A stretch of 64,000 bases of DNA from JAHIYG01 sp041306075 (GCA_041306075.1 JBFYKH010000071.1:14983-78982); one strand, 5' to 3'; positions 48,958 through 58,086 are shown, numbered from the stretch's first letter. Notes: generated from the letters alone by a model not told the origin. Numbers and translations are program-made.

Positions 48958-50683
48958 GGTAGCGGCCGAGGTCCTCCGGCTTCCAGAAGACGCCGTTCTC
49001 CTGAAGCATCTCCGTCGGGTAGAGTTCCGCGTTGTTGAGGTTATTCCTGTCAGAGACCCCGACGAGGTCGACGACCGCCGGCTCCTCCCTCATGGCGTCC
49101 ATCCCCTCGAAGTAGACGACAGCCTTGCCGCCCTTTACGCCCCGGTTCACGAGCTCGGCCATCTTCCGGCCGACCTTCATCCCCATCACCCTGTCGTATT
49201 CAGTGGGGGTGGCTCCGCGGGCCTCGTAGTTCTCCAGGAGCTGGTTGACCTTCTTCGCCCCAGCGAGCTTCTCGAGGGCCTGCATTATGAACTTGCTTAT
49301 CCCAGCTAGCTTCTCAACGTTTCCAAAGGAGTCGAGTTTGCTTTCCCAAACGGTCTTCCCAAACTGCGCAGCCAGCTCGCGGTCCGCGAGTATCCTCCTG
49401 AGGTCGCCCCTGGGGTCGTTCTCGTCTTCGGCCACGATAAGCCCCGGCACGTCCTCGACCTTGAGCTCACGGCTGAGCCACTTGGCCTTCAGCCCCTCGT
49501 CCTTCGCGAGCCTGTCCATCTCATGCTTCAGCTCCGGCGGCATGAACCCCTCGGCGACGACGACAACGACGTTCCCCTCCCTCTCCTTAACGCCCTTCGC
49601 CTCATGCGCTATGCTCCTGAGCGTCGTCGGCTTCTCGGGAACGAGTATCATGACAGCCCGGCGGTATTCGGTCACCTTTCGCTTCTCCTCGGGGGGCAGC
49701 TCATCTAAATTCCCCGGATGCCTCCTCGCGGCCTCGTAGGCCAGTTTCCCGGCCCCCCTCCCGAACGTCTCCACGACATGCCATTGGTTGTGCGTATACG
49801 CGTTCGTCGCCGCAGCCCAGACAGCCTTCTGGTAGTCCCTCACGGCGGTGTGGAAGCCCAGCATTTGCGCCGGTCTGCCTGTAATCCAGCCATCGCCGTC
49901 TATGCTCTTGAAAGTGCCGACAACAACCTTCTCAGGGAAGCGCCCGGCTATCTTTTCGAGGAGGAACATATTGTCGTTTCCCCCGGAACCGTATACGTAG
50001 CCGTACGGACTGATATTATCAATCGCGTTCCTCTGGTTCTCCTCCTGTTTCGCCCTCTTCGCCGGGTCCTTGTCGAATTTCTTCGGGAACGGGTCCTCCC
50101 TCGCCGACCCGTAGGGGGTGCTCGCCTGCCCCTCGAAGTCGGAGGCTGCAAGCCCCTCGACCATAATAAGCCTCTCCTGGAACTTTCCGGGGGCGCTCAT
50201 CAGCCCGCTGCCGGCGTTTTTCACGCCGAGCATGGTGAGATCCGGCTTCAGATTCTTCTGGAACGAGGCGAGGAAGTCCGCGATTCCTGCGCAGTCTCCG
50301 CCGCCGGTTATGCCTATACCCGCCGAGGACTTGTCGAGCGACGAGAGGATTTCCTCCTGGGTCCTCACTATGAAGCGGCCAGACTTGACGCCTTGGACGA
50401 GGTCCCTGTCCGTGAGCGTCCCTTTGCCGGAGACTATGGTCTTCCCCCCGGCCGAGGCTTCGACGTCTACGCTGACTCCGTCCCTCAGGACCCTTTTGCC
50501 GCTGGTCGAGAGCCTCTCCACCGCCCTCCCGGATTCGGTGTCGATGACAAAATAGCTGGTAGCCTTGTGTAATAGTCCGGTTTCCTTGACCGCGACTTTC
50601 ACACCCTCCTGGCCGGTGTCCCTCAGTCCCGGAAGGATAGCGGCCAAATCATCCCCTTCTCCGCTGCGCCTAACCCTCTCCAC
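48941..50683 (-). CDS. phosphofructokinase-family protein, probably PPi-dependent, divergent
   Basis: About 580 residues, long PFK-A-type fold. Recognisable: GIGITGGGDCAGIADFL (phosphoryl-donor loop), SGGNDNMF where PPi enzymes have GGDD, FKSIDGD where PPi enzymes have PKTIDND, MLGFHTAV, VETFGRGAGKLAYEAA and VVVVAEGF. The Lys before SID and the Asp after GGN favour PPi over ATP, while Asp to Asn in GGND and the lost Pro/Thr are unusual. An N-terminal extension of about 110 residues is unrecognised. An ATG at 50758 would overlap fhs head to head; the GTG at 50683 lies 27 bp from the shared TATA box and is preferred. Confidence 0.8.
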   Translation of the reverse strand: MERVRRSGEGDDLAAILPGLRDTGQEGVKVAVKETGLLHKATSYFVIDTESGRAVERLSTSGKRVLRDGVSVDVEASAGGKTIVSGKGTLTDRDLVQGVKSGRFIVRTQEEILSSLDKSSAGIGITGGGDCAGIADFLASFQKNLKPDLTMLGVKNAGSGLMSAPGKFQERLIMVEGLAASDFEGQASTPYGSAREDPFPKKFDKDPAKRAKQEENQRNAIDNISPYGYVYGSGGNDNMFLLEKIAGRFPEKVVVGTFKSIDGDGWITGRPAQMLGFHTAVRDYQKAVWAAATNAYTHNQWHVVETFGRGAGKLAYEAARRHPGNLDELPPEEKRKVTEYRRAVMILVPEKPTTLRSIAHEAKGVKEREGNVVVVVAEGFMPPELKHEMDRLAKDEGLKAKWLSRELKVEDVPGLIVAEDENDPRGDLRRILADRELAAQFGKTVWESKLDSFGNVEKLAGISKFIMQALEKLAGAKKVNQLLENYEARGATPTEYDRVMGMKVGRKMAELVNRGVKGGKAVVYFEGMDAMREEPAVVDLVGVSDRNNLNNAELYPTEMLQENGVFWKPEDLGRYLKKAA

Positions 50684-50705
50684 ATTATACTCCTTGAAGG
50701 ACGGG

Positions 50706-50714
50706 AATATATAC
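50706..50714. promoter_or_regulatory. shared bidirectional TATA element PFK / fhs
   Basis: AATATATAC centred at 50710: 27 bp from GTG 50683 on the minus strand and 29 bp from ATG 50739 on the plus strand. The ATATAT core is self-complementary, so TBP can bind in either orientation. Confidence 0.6.
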
Positions 50715-50738
50715 TTTTTACCGTCGTCTACCTCTACT

Positions 50739-52403
50739 ATGTTGATGGAGTCGGACATCGAGATAGCGCAGTCGGTGAGGCCGAAGCCCATAGCGGAGGT
50801 CGCGGCCGAACTCGGCCTTGCATCGGACGACGTCATGCCGTACGGGAGATACAAGGCGAAGGTCCCGGTCGCCGTGCTCGAGCGCCTGAAGGGGGGGCCG
50901 TCGGGGAAGCTGGTCCTCGTGACCGCTATGAGCCCGACGCCGGCCGGGGAAGGCAAGACGACGACGACCGTCGGCCTCACGCAGGCTCTGAGGCGCCTCG
51001 GCAGGAAGGCTGTCCTGTGCGTCAGGGAGCCGTCGCTCGGGCCCGTGTTCGGCGTCAAGGGCGGCGCCGCCGGCGGCGGATACAGCCAGGTGCTGCCGAT
51101 GGAGGACATCAACCTGTTCTTCACCGGCGACATACCGGCCGTTACGGCGGCGACGAACCTGATGTCCGCAATCATCGACAACCACATATTCCAGGGCAAC
51201 GCGCTGAACATAAACCCGAACAAGATACCTTGGAAGCGGGTCACGGACATGAACGACAGGGGCCTGAGGCGCATATTCATAGGCCTCGCCGACCGCTCCG
51301 GGGAGCCTCGGGAGGACGAGTTCTACATAACCGCGGCGTGCGAGGTGATGGCCGTCCTGTGCCTGGCGGAAAGCTACCGGGACCTGAAGGAGAGGCTCGG
51401 CAGGATGGTGGTCGCGGTCACGTTCTTCGGGGAGCCGGTGCGGGCGAGCCAGCTGAAGGCGGAGGGGGCGATGGCCGCCCTACTCCGGGACGCGCTCAAC
51501 CCCAACCTCGTGCAGACGCTCGAGGGCGGCCCCGCATTCGTCCACGGCGGCCCGTTCGCGAACATCGCCCACGGCTGCAACAGCGTCGTCGCCACGAAGA
51601 CGGCGTTGAAGCTCGCGGACATAGTGGTGACCGAGGCCGGCTTCGGCGCCGACCTCGGCGCAGAGAAGTTCTTCGACATCAAATGCGTCCAGGCCCGCCT
51701 GACGCCGGACGCCGCCGTGCTTGTAGCGACCGTCAGGGCGCTGAAGCACCACGGCGGCGCCAGGGAATACGCCCGGGAGGATCTCGCGGCCCTCGAGCGC
51801 GGCTGGCCTAACCTGGAGAAGCAGATAGAGAACGTCCGGCTGTTCCGGGTGCCGCTCGTCGTCGCCCTCAACCGGTTCTCCACCGACACGAAGGCCGAAA
51901 TCGATTACGTTCTGAAGAAATGCGCCGAGCAGGCGGTCCCGGTGGCGCTGTCGGAAGTCCATGGGATGGGCGGCAAAGGCGGAATCGAGCTAGCAGGGAA
52001 GGTCATGGCGGCGCTCGGTGAGCCGAGCGGATATAAGCCCCTTTACCGACCCGAAGACCCCATCAAGGCGAAGATAGAAGCCGTCGCGGTTAAAGTCTAC
52101 GGCGCCGACGGCGTATCCTACACGGAGAGCGCCCTACAGGACATACAGCTGCTGGAAGGCCAGGGGTTCTCGAACCTGCAGGTGTGCCTGAGCAAGACGC
52201 AGAAGAGCCTGAGCGACGACGAGACGCTCCTTGGGAGACCACGTGGGTTCAGGATAACCGTCCGTAAGGTCAGGGTCTCCGCAGGCGCCGGCTTCCTAGT
52301 CGCCCAGTGCGGGAAGATAGTCACCCTCCCCGGACTCCCGAAGAAGCCTGCGGCCGAGAACATTAACATAACCGACGACGGGAAGATAACGGGGCTGTTC
52401 TGA
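50739..52403 (+). CDS. fhs: formate-tetrahydrofolate ligase
   Basis: ATP-dependent synthesis of 10-formyl-THF, the one-carbon donor for PurN and PurH encoded nearby. 554 residues, family length. P-loop TPAGEGKTT (67-75), REPSLGPVFGVKGGAAGGGY, EAGFGADLGAEKFFDIKC, and the C-terminal GFRITVRKVRVSAGAGF segment are intact. The ATG at 50739 is leaderless with the TATA box at 50706-50714; an ATG at 50745 is equally possible. Its stop shares a base with the next start (TGATG). Confidence 0.96.
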   Translation: MLMESDIEIAQSVRPKPIAEVAAELGLASDDVMPYGRYKAKVPVAVLERLKGGPSGKLVLVTAMSPTPAGEGKTTTTVGLTQALRRLGRKAVLCVREPSLGPVFGVKGGAAGGGYSQVLPMEDINLFFTGDIPAVTAATNLMSAIIDNHIFQGNALNINPNKIPWKRVTDMNDRGLRRIFIGLADRSGEPREDEFYITAACEVMAVLCLAESYRDLKERLGRMVVAVTFFGEPVRASQLKAEGAMAALLRDALNPNLVQTLEGGPAFVHGGPFANIAHGCNSVVATKTALKLADIVVTEAGFGADLGAEKFFDIKCVQARLTPDAAVLVATVRALKHHGGAREYAREDLAALERGWPNLEKQIENVRLFRVPLVVALNRFSTDTKAEIDYVLKKCAEQAVPVALSEVHGMGGKGGIELAGKVMAALGEPSGYKPLYRPEDPIKAKIEAVAVKVYGADGVSYTESALQDIQLLEGQGFSNLQVCLSKTQKSLSDDETLLGRPRGFRITVRKVRVSAGAGFLVAQCGKIVTLPGLPKKPAAENINITDDGKITGLF

Positions 52404-52942
52404 TGAGGCTCAAGATCCCTACGCCCAGGAGGGGGGACGAGGTGACATTCGAGGCGGCTGCTGGCGAGACTGTGCGGCGGCGTGTGGCAGACGCGGGTCT
52501 TGCCGATGGGCCTGTCGTCCTCCACCCACTCAGGAAGCCGCCACTCACGGTGGAACAGGACCTCGAAGACGAGCGGACGCATGTCGCATACACGGTTGGC
52601 GCCAGGACATGCACCATGGTCGCCGTATGGGGGGAGGTCGCCGGCTCAAACAGGCGCCTGCTCTCGGTCACGCACGACGCAGGACCGGAAGAGGCATATG
52701 CTAGGCTATCTGAAATCGGCGCCCTATTCAGTTCCCGGAAGGCGACAGTGCGGAAGATCATCTACTCCCGCGGGGAACTCGGGGAAAGGTTCGGCGTACT
52801 TGACGAAGGCGAGGCCGTCAGCCGGCTCGGCAGTGACAACGTCGCCGAAGGCCTCCAAGTCGAATACGTGCCCTCGAAGGAGCGGCCGGTCTCTGCCGGC
52901 CTGATAGTAGAGGCCAGGACCGGCAAGGCGGCTCCATACTAA
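52403..52942 (+). CDS. hypothetical protein coupled to fhs
   Basis: 179 residues, no recognised family. Beta-rich pattern: RGDEVTFEAAAGETVRRRVA at the start, ARTCTMVAVWGEVAGSNRRL in the middle, ATVRKIIYSRGELGERFGVL near residue 120. No membrane segment or clear active site. The start overlaps the fhs stop (TGATG) and the next gene is folC, so a role in folate or one-carbon metabolism is suggested by context only. Confidence 0.65.
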   Translation: MRLKIPTPRRGDEVTFEAAAGETVRRRVADAGLADGPVVLHPLRKPPLTVEQDLEDERTHVAYTVGARTCTMVAVWGEVAGSNRRLLSVTHDAGPEEAYARLSEIGALFSSRKATVRKIIYSRGELGERFGVLDEGEAVSRLGSDNVAEGLQVEYVPSKERPVSAGLIVEARTGKAAPY

Positions 52943-52971
52943 CGCTTAAAATACCCGGGTGAATAATTATC

Positions 52972-54228
52972 GTGGACTATGATTCGGCGTTGAAGTCGCT
53001 CAGGCGGCTTGAGAAGTACGGGATAGTCTTCAGGCTCGAGAACACCCGGGAGCTCCTCGACGGGATGGGTTTCGACTGGCGGGGCCGGGTCGTCCACGTC
53101 AGCGGCACCAACGGCAAGGGCAGCTGTGCGAGCGCGCTAAACGGCATACTGTCCGCGGCCGGATACAGGGTCGGCCTGTACACGTCCCCGGAGCTCATGG
53201 AGTTCACTGAGCGGATAAGGGTCGGGGGGGCGCAGATGCCGAAGAAGGAGTTCGCTAGACTCGCAGGGCAGGTGCAGCGCCTCACGAGGAAGATGCCGTC
53301 CAAGCCCACGTTCTTCGAGGCCACGACCGCGATAGCGCTGCAACACTTCGCAGACCGGGGGGCGGACGCGATGGTGCTCGAAGTCGGGATGGGCGGCCGC
53401 CTCGACTCGACCAACGTAATCCCCGGGGAGGTCTCGGTGGTGACAAACGTCGCCCTCGACCACATGGAATACCTGGGAGACACGGTGGAGAAGATAGCCG
53501 CGGAGAAGGCGGGCATAGTCTCGCCGGGCTCGACGCTCGTCACTTGTGCGGAAGGCGGCGCCCTAAGGGTCCTCGAGTCGGAGTGCGCTAAGAAGAGGGC
53601 TCAGGTGATAAGGGTGGGGTCCGACGCCCAGGTGACGGACTCATCCTCCACAATCGACGGCACGTCGTTCACCCTCCGGACGAAGACGCAGACATATGCC
53701 CTGAAATCCCCGCTTCCAGGCCTCTTCCAGGCCCAGAACCTCGCCTGCGCCGCCCAAGCCGCCGAGGCCATGGGGGTGCCGAAGAAGCACATAATCTCAG
53801 GCACCGAGGGGGCGCGCTGGCCCGGGCGCCTGGACGTCGTCGGGCGTGAGCCGCTCGTGATACTGGACTGCGCCCACAACCCGGCGGGCATGAAGCAGCT
53901 GAGGAGCTTCATAGCGAAGACGCCGTACGAGCGGCTCATAGTCGTGGCCGGATTCTCCAAGGACAAGGATTGGGCTTCGATGGTGGGGATGCTGTCAGAC
54001 GCCGACCGGTTCATAGCCACGAGGTACGGGAGTCCGAGGTCGCTTCAGCCGAGGGAGATTCTCTCGCTCGTAGCGGGCGAGGAGTGCAAGGAAGTGAAGT
54101 CGGCGGTCAAGAGAGCCGTCAAATATGCGGGGCCTCGCGACCTCGTCCTAGTGACAGGCTCGATTTACGTGGTCGGGGAATCAATGGGGATGTGGCGTAA
54201 AAAGGTTGACGTGCAGCCGCCGTCGTAG
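52972..54228 (+). CDS. folC: folylpolyglutamate synthase / dihydrofolate synthase
   Basis: Mur-ligase-family enzyme adding glutamate to folate. 418 residues. P-loop SGTNGKGS (44-51), TSPELMEFTERIRV, LEVGMGGRLDSTNVI, TNVALDHMEYLGDTVEKIAA and ILDCAHNPAGM are all present. GTG start at 52972 with TTAAAATAC about 26 bp upstream. In methanogens related proteins glutamylate F420 or methanopterin, but the neighbouring fhs, folD and purN/purH favour folate. Whether it also acts on dihydropteroate cannot be told. Confidence 0.94.
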   Translation: MDYDSALKSLRRLEKYGIVFRLENTRELLDGMGFDWRGRVVHVSGTNGKGSCASALNGILSAAGYRVGLYTSPELMEFTERIRVGGAQMPKKEFARLAGQVQRLTRKMPSKPTFFEATTAIALQHFADRGADAMVLEVGMGGRLDSTNVIPGEVSVVTNVALDHMEYLGDTVEKIAAEKAGIVSPGSTLVTCAEGGALRVLESECAKKRAQVIRVGSDAQVTDSSSTIDGTSFTLRTKTQTYALKSPLPGLFQAQNLACAAQAAEAMGVPKKHIISGTEGARWPGRLDVVGREPLVILDCAHNPAGMKQLRSFIAKTPYERLIVVAGFSKDKDWASMVGMLSDADRFIATRYGSPRSLQPREILSLVAGEECKEVKSAVKRAVKYAGPRDLVLVTGSIYVVGESMGMWRKKVDVQPPS

Positions 54229-54251
54229 GCGGTCGAGCCGCCGGAACACCC

Positions 54252-54710
54252 CTAGGCGCACCTGCATTTTCCGCCGTCCCTGGGGACGTACTCGCAGCTG
54301 GTGCCGGCGCTTATGCAGCAGCCGGCCATGCAGTTCCTCGGGCTCGGAATCCTGATGTCGGCGCACACTTCGGTGCACCTCAGCGTGGTGGTCGTGGAGG
54401 AGGTCGTCGTGGATGCGGTCGTTGACGTCGTCGACGTAGTCACCGACAGCGTCGGCCAAGGCCGCCTCGGAAGCGTTGTGGTCGTGGCCGGGACAGTGGA
54501 CGTCGTGGAAGACGTGGTCGTGGGCTTAAGCGTGGTCGCCGGCTCTGTCGACGTGGTCGCCGCCAACGTGGTCGTCGGCCGCTTCAGGGTGGTGGGGACG
54601 GCGTACGGGTCCTGCGTGAGGTTGACTGATATCTCATCCGGCCCGCCGTCGTCGCCGCCAAGGCAGCCGCACAGGAGGCAGGCGGCCAAGACGGCAAGCA
54701 TAAGCCTCAT
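54252..54710 (-). CDS. Thr-rich secreted lipoprotein
   Basis: 152 residues. Signal peptide with lipobox LLCGC (Cys16). Residues about 40-110 are a mucin-like Thr/Ser/Pro tract (runs such as TTTSSTTSTVPATTTTLP), likely O-glycosylated. The C-terminal head (about 110-152) has eight Cys in a compact pattern (CTEVCADI, CMAGCC, C, CRC), predicted disulfide-rich. No family recognised. The low-complexity tract is a possible source of slippage variation. Convergent to folC. Confidence 0.75.
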   Translation of the reverse strand: MRLMLAVLAACLLCGCLGGDDGGPDEISVNLTQDPYAVPTTLKRPTTTLAATTSTEPATTLKPTTTSSTTSTVPATTTTLPRRPWPTLSVTTSTTSTTASTTTSSTTTTLRCTEVCADIRIPSPRNCMAGCCISAGTSCEYVPRDGGKCRCA

Positions 54711-54880
54711 AGGGAATACATTAGCCGCGGAAGATTTAATAGCGGGCTTCCGCCTCTTCCCGGCGCTCCCCCAGACTCGCGGAAAAGTTACGCACGGCCC
54801 TGGTGGACGTCAAAGAGGGCGGCTTGAACATATCGGCCGGGGCGATTCACGCATAAATAGGCGGTTTCACAGTATAGCAC

Positions 54881-55522
54881 ATGTCACGCATAGCAGTCCT
54901 CGCATCAGGCCGCGGAAGCAATCTGCAGGCCATCATCGACAACGTCGAGTCCGGGTTCATACCGAACGCCGAGGTCGCGGTCGTGATATCCGACAAGCCG
55001 GACGCGTACGCCCTCACGCGGGCGAGGAACCACGGCATCGAAGCCCTCCACGTCAACCCGAAGGACCACCTAACACACGAAGACTACAACCAGCGGCTCG
55101 CGGAAGAGCTCGTCAGGCGCAAGGTCGACGTCGTCCTCCTGGCGGGCTACATGCGCATAGTCAAGCCGAACCTCATCAAGGCATACAAGAACCGGATACT
55201 CAACGTCCACCCCGCCCTCCTCCCGAGCTTCCCGGGCCTCAACGGCCAGAAGCAGGCCCTCGAGTACGGTGCGAAGGTCTCCGGCTGCACAGTCCACTTC
55301 GTGGACGAGGAGGTCGACCACGGCCCAATAATCATACAGGCCGCCGTGCCGGTGCTGGAGGACGACACCGAGGAGACGCTGTCCAAGAGAATCCTGGGGG
55401 AGGAGCACAGGATATACCCGCAGGCGGTCAGATGGCTCGTCGAAGGCAGGCTGAGGATAGACGGCCGGAGGGTCAGAGTCCGAGGCCTAAAGCAAGCAGG
55501 CTCAGTCCAGCAGGTATTGTGA
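54881..55522 (+). CDS. purN: phosphoribosylglycinamide formyltransferase
   Basis: Third step of purine synthesis using 10-formyl-THF. 213 residues. N-terminal VLASGRGSNLQAII, formyl-site LAGYMRIVKP, NVHPALLPSFPG with the catalytic Asn/His, and VDEEVDHGPII with the catalytic Asp. The leaderless ATG at 54881 lies 25 bp from ATAAATA. The 3' end overlaps the convergent polyprenol kinase-like gene by 50 bp. Confidence 0.96.
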   Translation: MSRIAVLASGRGSNLQAIIDNVESGFIPNAEVAVVISDKPDAYALTRARNHGIEALHVNPKDHLTHEDYNQRLAEELVRRKVDVVLLAGYMRIVKPNLIKAYKNRILNVHPALLPSFPGLNGQKQALEYGAKVSGCTVHFVDEEVDHGPIIIQAAVPVLEDDTEETLSKRILGEEHRIYPQAVRWLVEGRLRIDGRRVRVRGLKQAGSVQQVL

Positions 55523-56042
55523 CGTTGTCGTCCCAGAAGCTGAAGAGCTCGATGAACGTCCCTGCGAAGGCCAGCACGAACCCCTCGAGGGGGCCGACGA
55601 GCATGGAGGCCGCCGCCCACGAAGTCACGAGGAAACCCAGGGAGCCCTCGACGCTCTTGTCCAAAACCCTGTGCCTCCCCCACCTCCTGCCGACCAGGTT
55701 CGAGAACGCGTCGCCTACGCTGAGGACGAGTATGACCGCGCATGCAAGCTCAACATCCAACAGGACGATGGGGAAGATTATCCCCAGGCCGTAGAATATC
55801 GCCCCCCTGAAAGGGAAGTTCTCTATGTCCTTTCTGCGCTCGAAATGGTACATCACGTGGTTCATGACCCTCAGGTCCGGCTTCACCTTCGGCAGCATGT
55901 GCATGAGAAACAGGGCCGCGACGAGCGGGACCAGGGTAAGGAGCCCGTAAACCGGCTTCAGGAAGTACACGGCAGCTGCTATGGCGGAACCGTTCAACAG
56001 GTGCACCAGCTGCCTCTTAAGCTCTAGAGAGTCCTCGTCCAA
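55473..56042 (-). CDS. dolichol/phytol kinase-like membrane protein (COG0170 type)
   Basis: 189 residues, about six membrane helices. The family CTP-binding signature is VGDAFSNLVGRRWGRHRVLD followed by KSVEGSLGFL. Such enzymes phosphorylate polyprenols or diacylglycerol with CTP. TTG start at 56042; a TATA-like element lies about 30 bp upstream. It is divergent from the glycosyltransferase cluster, and dolichol phosphate supply for the GT-C enzyme there is a reasonable inference. The tail overlaps purN by 50 bp. Confidence 0.85.
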   Translation of the reverse strand: MDEDSLELKRQLVHLLNGSAIAAAVYFLKPVYGLLTLVPLVAALFLMHMLPKVKPDLRVMNHVMYHFERRKDIENFPFRGAIFYGLGIIFPIVLLDVELACAVILVLSVGDAFSNLVGRRWGRHRVLDKSVEGSLGFLVTSWAAASMLVGPLEGFVLAFAGTFIELFSFWDDNVTIPAGLSLLALGLGL

Positions 56043-56122
56043 TAGACCACCGGATGCTATTATTAGGGCTTATATTATAAAGCCGGCTAATCATTATACT
56101 GGCCTAGGCCGCCTAACATAAC

Positions 56123-57388
56123 ATGGCTTCAGTTCATCTTGCGCTCTTGTACACGGTGTGGTTCATACTCACCTACTTCTTCATGCTCACGCTACTGACG
56201 CTCATAAAGAACCGCAACGACTTCCACAAGGCCCCCTCCGAGGTGCCCGCGGAGCTGCCTCGGGTCTCAGTCCTGGTCCCGGCCTACAACGAGGAGCGGT
56301 GCATAGCGGCCACGATAGAGTCCTGCCTGGCCCTTGACTACCCTCCCGGCAAGCTCGACGTCATAGTCGTAAACGACGGCTCCAAGGACCGGACAGGGCA
56401 GATATGCGAGAAATACGCGCGGGAGGGCAGGATAATCTACCTTGAGAACCGGCCGAACAAGGGCAAGAGCACGTCCCTGAACGTCGGCTTCGCGAAGGCC
56501 ACGACCGACTATGTGGCGACGATAGACGCCGACACAGTCGTTGAGAAGGACATCATCCAGAAGACGCTGAGGTACTTCGACCGACCGGACATAGCCGCGG
56601 TCACAGTCTCCATAAGGGTCAAGGAGGCCAAAAACCTCCTCCAGAAGGTCGTGGCTGTGGAATACGAGCTCGGCAACGGCTTCTACAACAAGATACTCTC
56701 CTACCTGAACTGCCTGTTCGTCACGCCAGGCCAGTTCAGCATATACCGCAGGGACATGGTGCTAGCCATCGGCGGATTCGACAGGCACAACATCGTCGAG
56801 GACACGGAGATAGCGTTCAGGATGCACAAGGAGGGGATGAAGATAGCCTGCTGCCCGTCCGCGAAGGCATACACGCTCGTGCCGGCCACCGTCAAGGACC
56901 TCTACTACCAGCGGAAGAGGTGGTACACCGGGACCATACAGACCATACTCCAGCACAGGGACGTGATATTCAACCACCGGCTCGGGGCGTTCGGCATGTA
57001 CTTCGTCCCCTTCAACTACGGGGGCACGGTTCTCGCGACGCTCCTGTCGTCATCGCTTCTGATAATCATGTTCAACAACGCGGCCACCGCGGTGTACAAC
57101 ATGTCCCTCATACAGTTCGACGTCCTTCCGCTCATGAAGCTCAAGTTCACCGAGGGGACGCTCGACCCGTTCACGATAAGCATGTACTACCTGCTCGGGC
57201 TCACGCCGCTCTTCCTCCACATAGTGTCCTCGTACCTGGGCCTGAAGACGATGGGCAACAGCATACGCAAGAACGCATCCGGTTTCATAGGCTTCATATT
57301 CTTCTTCATACCCTACCAGATAATGTGGGTCCTCTGCATGTACTTCACAGCGTTCCGGAGGCAGGTCAAATGGCGGGCGGGAATGTAA
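56123..57388 (+). CDS. processive GT2 glycosyltransferase, membrane-bound
   Basis: 421 residues. One N-terminal and about four C-terminal membrane helices flank a GT-A domain: VLVPAYNEERCIAAT, DVIVVNDGSKDRT, ATIDADT (DxD), GGFDRHNIVEDTEIAFRM, and QRKRWYTG (QxxRW, typical of processive BcsA/hyaluronan-type synthases). TATA box CATTATAC about 26 bp before the ATG. First of four co-directional cell-surface glycan genes. Confidence 0.92.
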   Translation: MASVHLALLYTVWFILTYFFMLTLLTLIKNRNDFHKAPSEVPAELPRVSVLVPAYNEERCIAATIESCLALDYPPGKLDVIVVNDGSKDRTGQICEKYAREGRIIYLENRPNKGKSTSLNVGFAKATTDYVATIDADTVVEKDIIQKTLRYFDRPDIAAVTVSIRVKEAKNLLQKVVAVEYELGNGFYNKILSYLNCLFVTPGQFSIYRRDMVLAIGGFDRHNIVEDTEIAFRMHKEGMKIACCPSAKAYTLVPATVKDLYYQRKRWYTGTIQTILQHRDVIFNHRLGAFGMYFVPFNYGGTVLATLLSSSLLIIMFNNAATAVYNMSLIQFDVLPLMKLKFTEGTLDPFTISMYYLLGLTPLFLHIVSSYLGLKTMGNSIRKNASGFIGFIFFFIPYQIMWVLCMYFTAFRRQVKWRAGM

Positions 57389-58086
57389 AGACCTTCATAC
57401 TGGCCGGGGTCCTGACGGTACTGCTCTTCATGAGCATATACTCGCTTAACCTCTACCTCGACGTCCAGCGAGAGGCCAAGGTTGCCACCGACATGGAAGT
57501 CATACTCGAGGACTTCGAGGACATAGAGGCGTCTTACTACCTCATGGAATACCTGGAGTCGAGGAACGGGTCCTGCGACTCCCTCATCGGGCAACTGAAC
57601 TACCTCGAATCCAGGCTGTGGAAGTTCGACGACAAGATCAGGCGCTACAGGGAGGCCCAAGAGGAGTTCACTGGGGAGGAATTCTACCTGAAGGAGAAGC
57701 GGAGGCTGAATCGCAGGGAGATAATACAGCTGTCGCTCCTGAACCGGGTGAAGAAGGCGTGCGACTACAACAACACGGTCATACTTTACTTCTACGGCAA
57801 CTGCAAGAAGGAGCCGAACTGCGGCGAACAAGGCTTCGTGCTGAGCTACATCAACGAGAAGATAGACCCCGAGATATCCATCCTCAGCTTCGACGGCGAC
57901 CGCGAAGTCGAGGTGGTGAACACGCTGATGAAGGCCTACAACGTCACCAGCTACCCCTGCACGGTGGTCGAGGGGAGGACGTACTGCGGCCTGCACGACA
58001 GGGACGAGATGACGCGCATACTCTGCGAGAACTCCCCCGGGCTGTCCCTCTGCCCCGTCGTCCAGAACGCCACCGAAACGGAGTGA
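57370..58086 (+). CDS. membrane-anchored thioredoxin-like-fold protein without CxxC
   Basis: 238 residues. N-terminal signal anchor (about 8-26), then a coiled region (about 30-120). A C-terminal domain (about 135-225) follows with thioredoxin-like order: TVILYFYGNCKKEPNCGEQG, a helix, ISILSFDGDREVEVVNTLMK, and a cis-Pro-like NVTSYPCTVVEG. CxxC is absent, replaced by C-x6-C, so a redox role is uncertain. The ATG at 57370 overlaps the previous GT2 gene by 19 bp; the frame upstream is antisense-like and was discarded. Lying between two glycosyltransferases, it may be a scaffold or partner. Confidence 0.7.
   Translation: MAGGNVKTFILAGVLTVLLFMSIYSLNLYLDVQREAKVATDMEVILEDFEDIEASYYLMEYLESRNGSCDSLIGQLNYLESRLWKFDDKIRRYREAQEEFTGEEFYLKEKRRLNRREIIQLSLLNRVKKACDYNNTVILYFYGNCKKEPNCGEQGFVLSYINEKIDPEISILSFDGDREVEVVNTLMKAYNVTSYPCTVVEGRTYCGLHDRDEMTRILCENSPGLSLCPVVQNATETE

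Noticed and set aside
54765..54855. Plus-strand frame ending LVDVKEGGLNISAGAIHA before purN
   Set aside because: Coding-like at the end but no start codon and a stop just upstream; could be a decayed fragment, not supportable.
54301..55794. Long plus frame of 497 codons across the Thr-rich lipoprotein and purN
   Set aside because: It reads purN in the wrong register and is antisense to the lipoprotein; no family resemblance.
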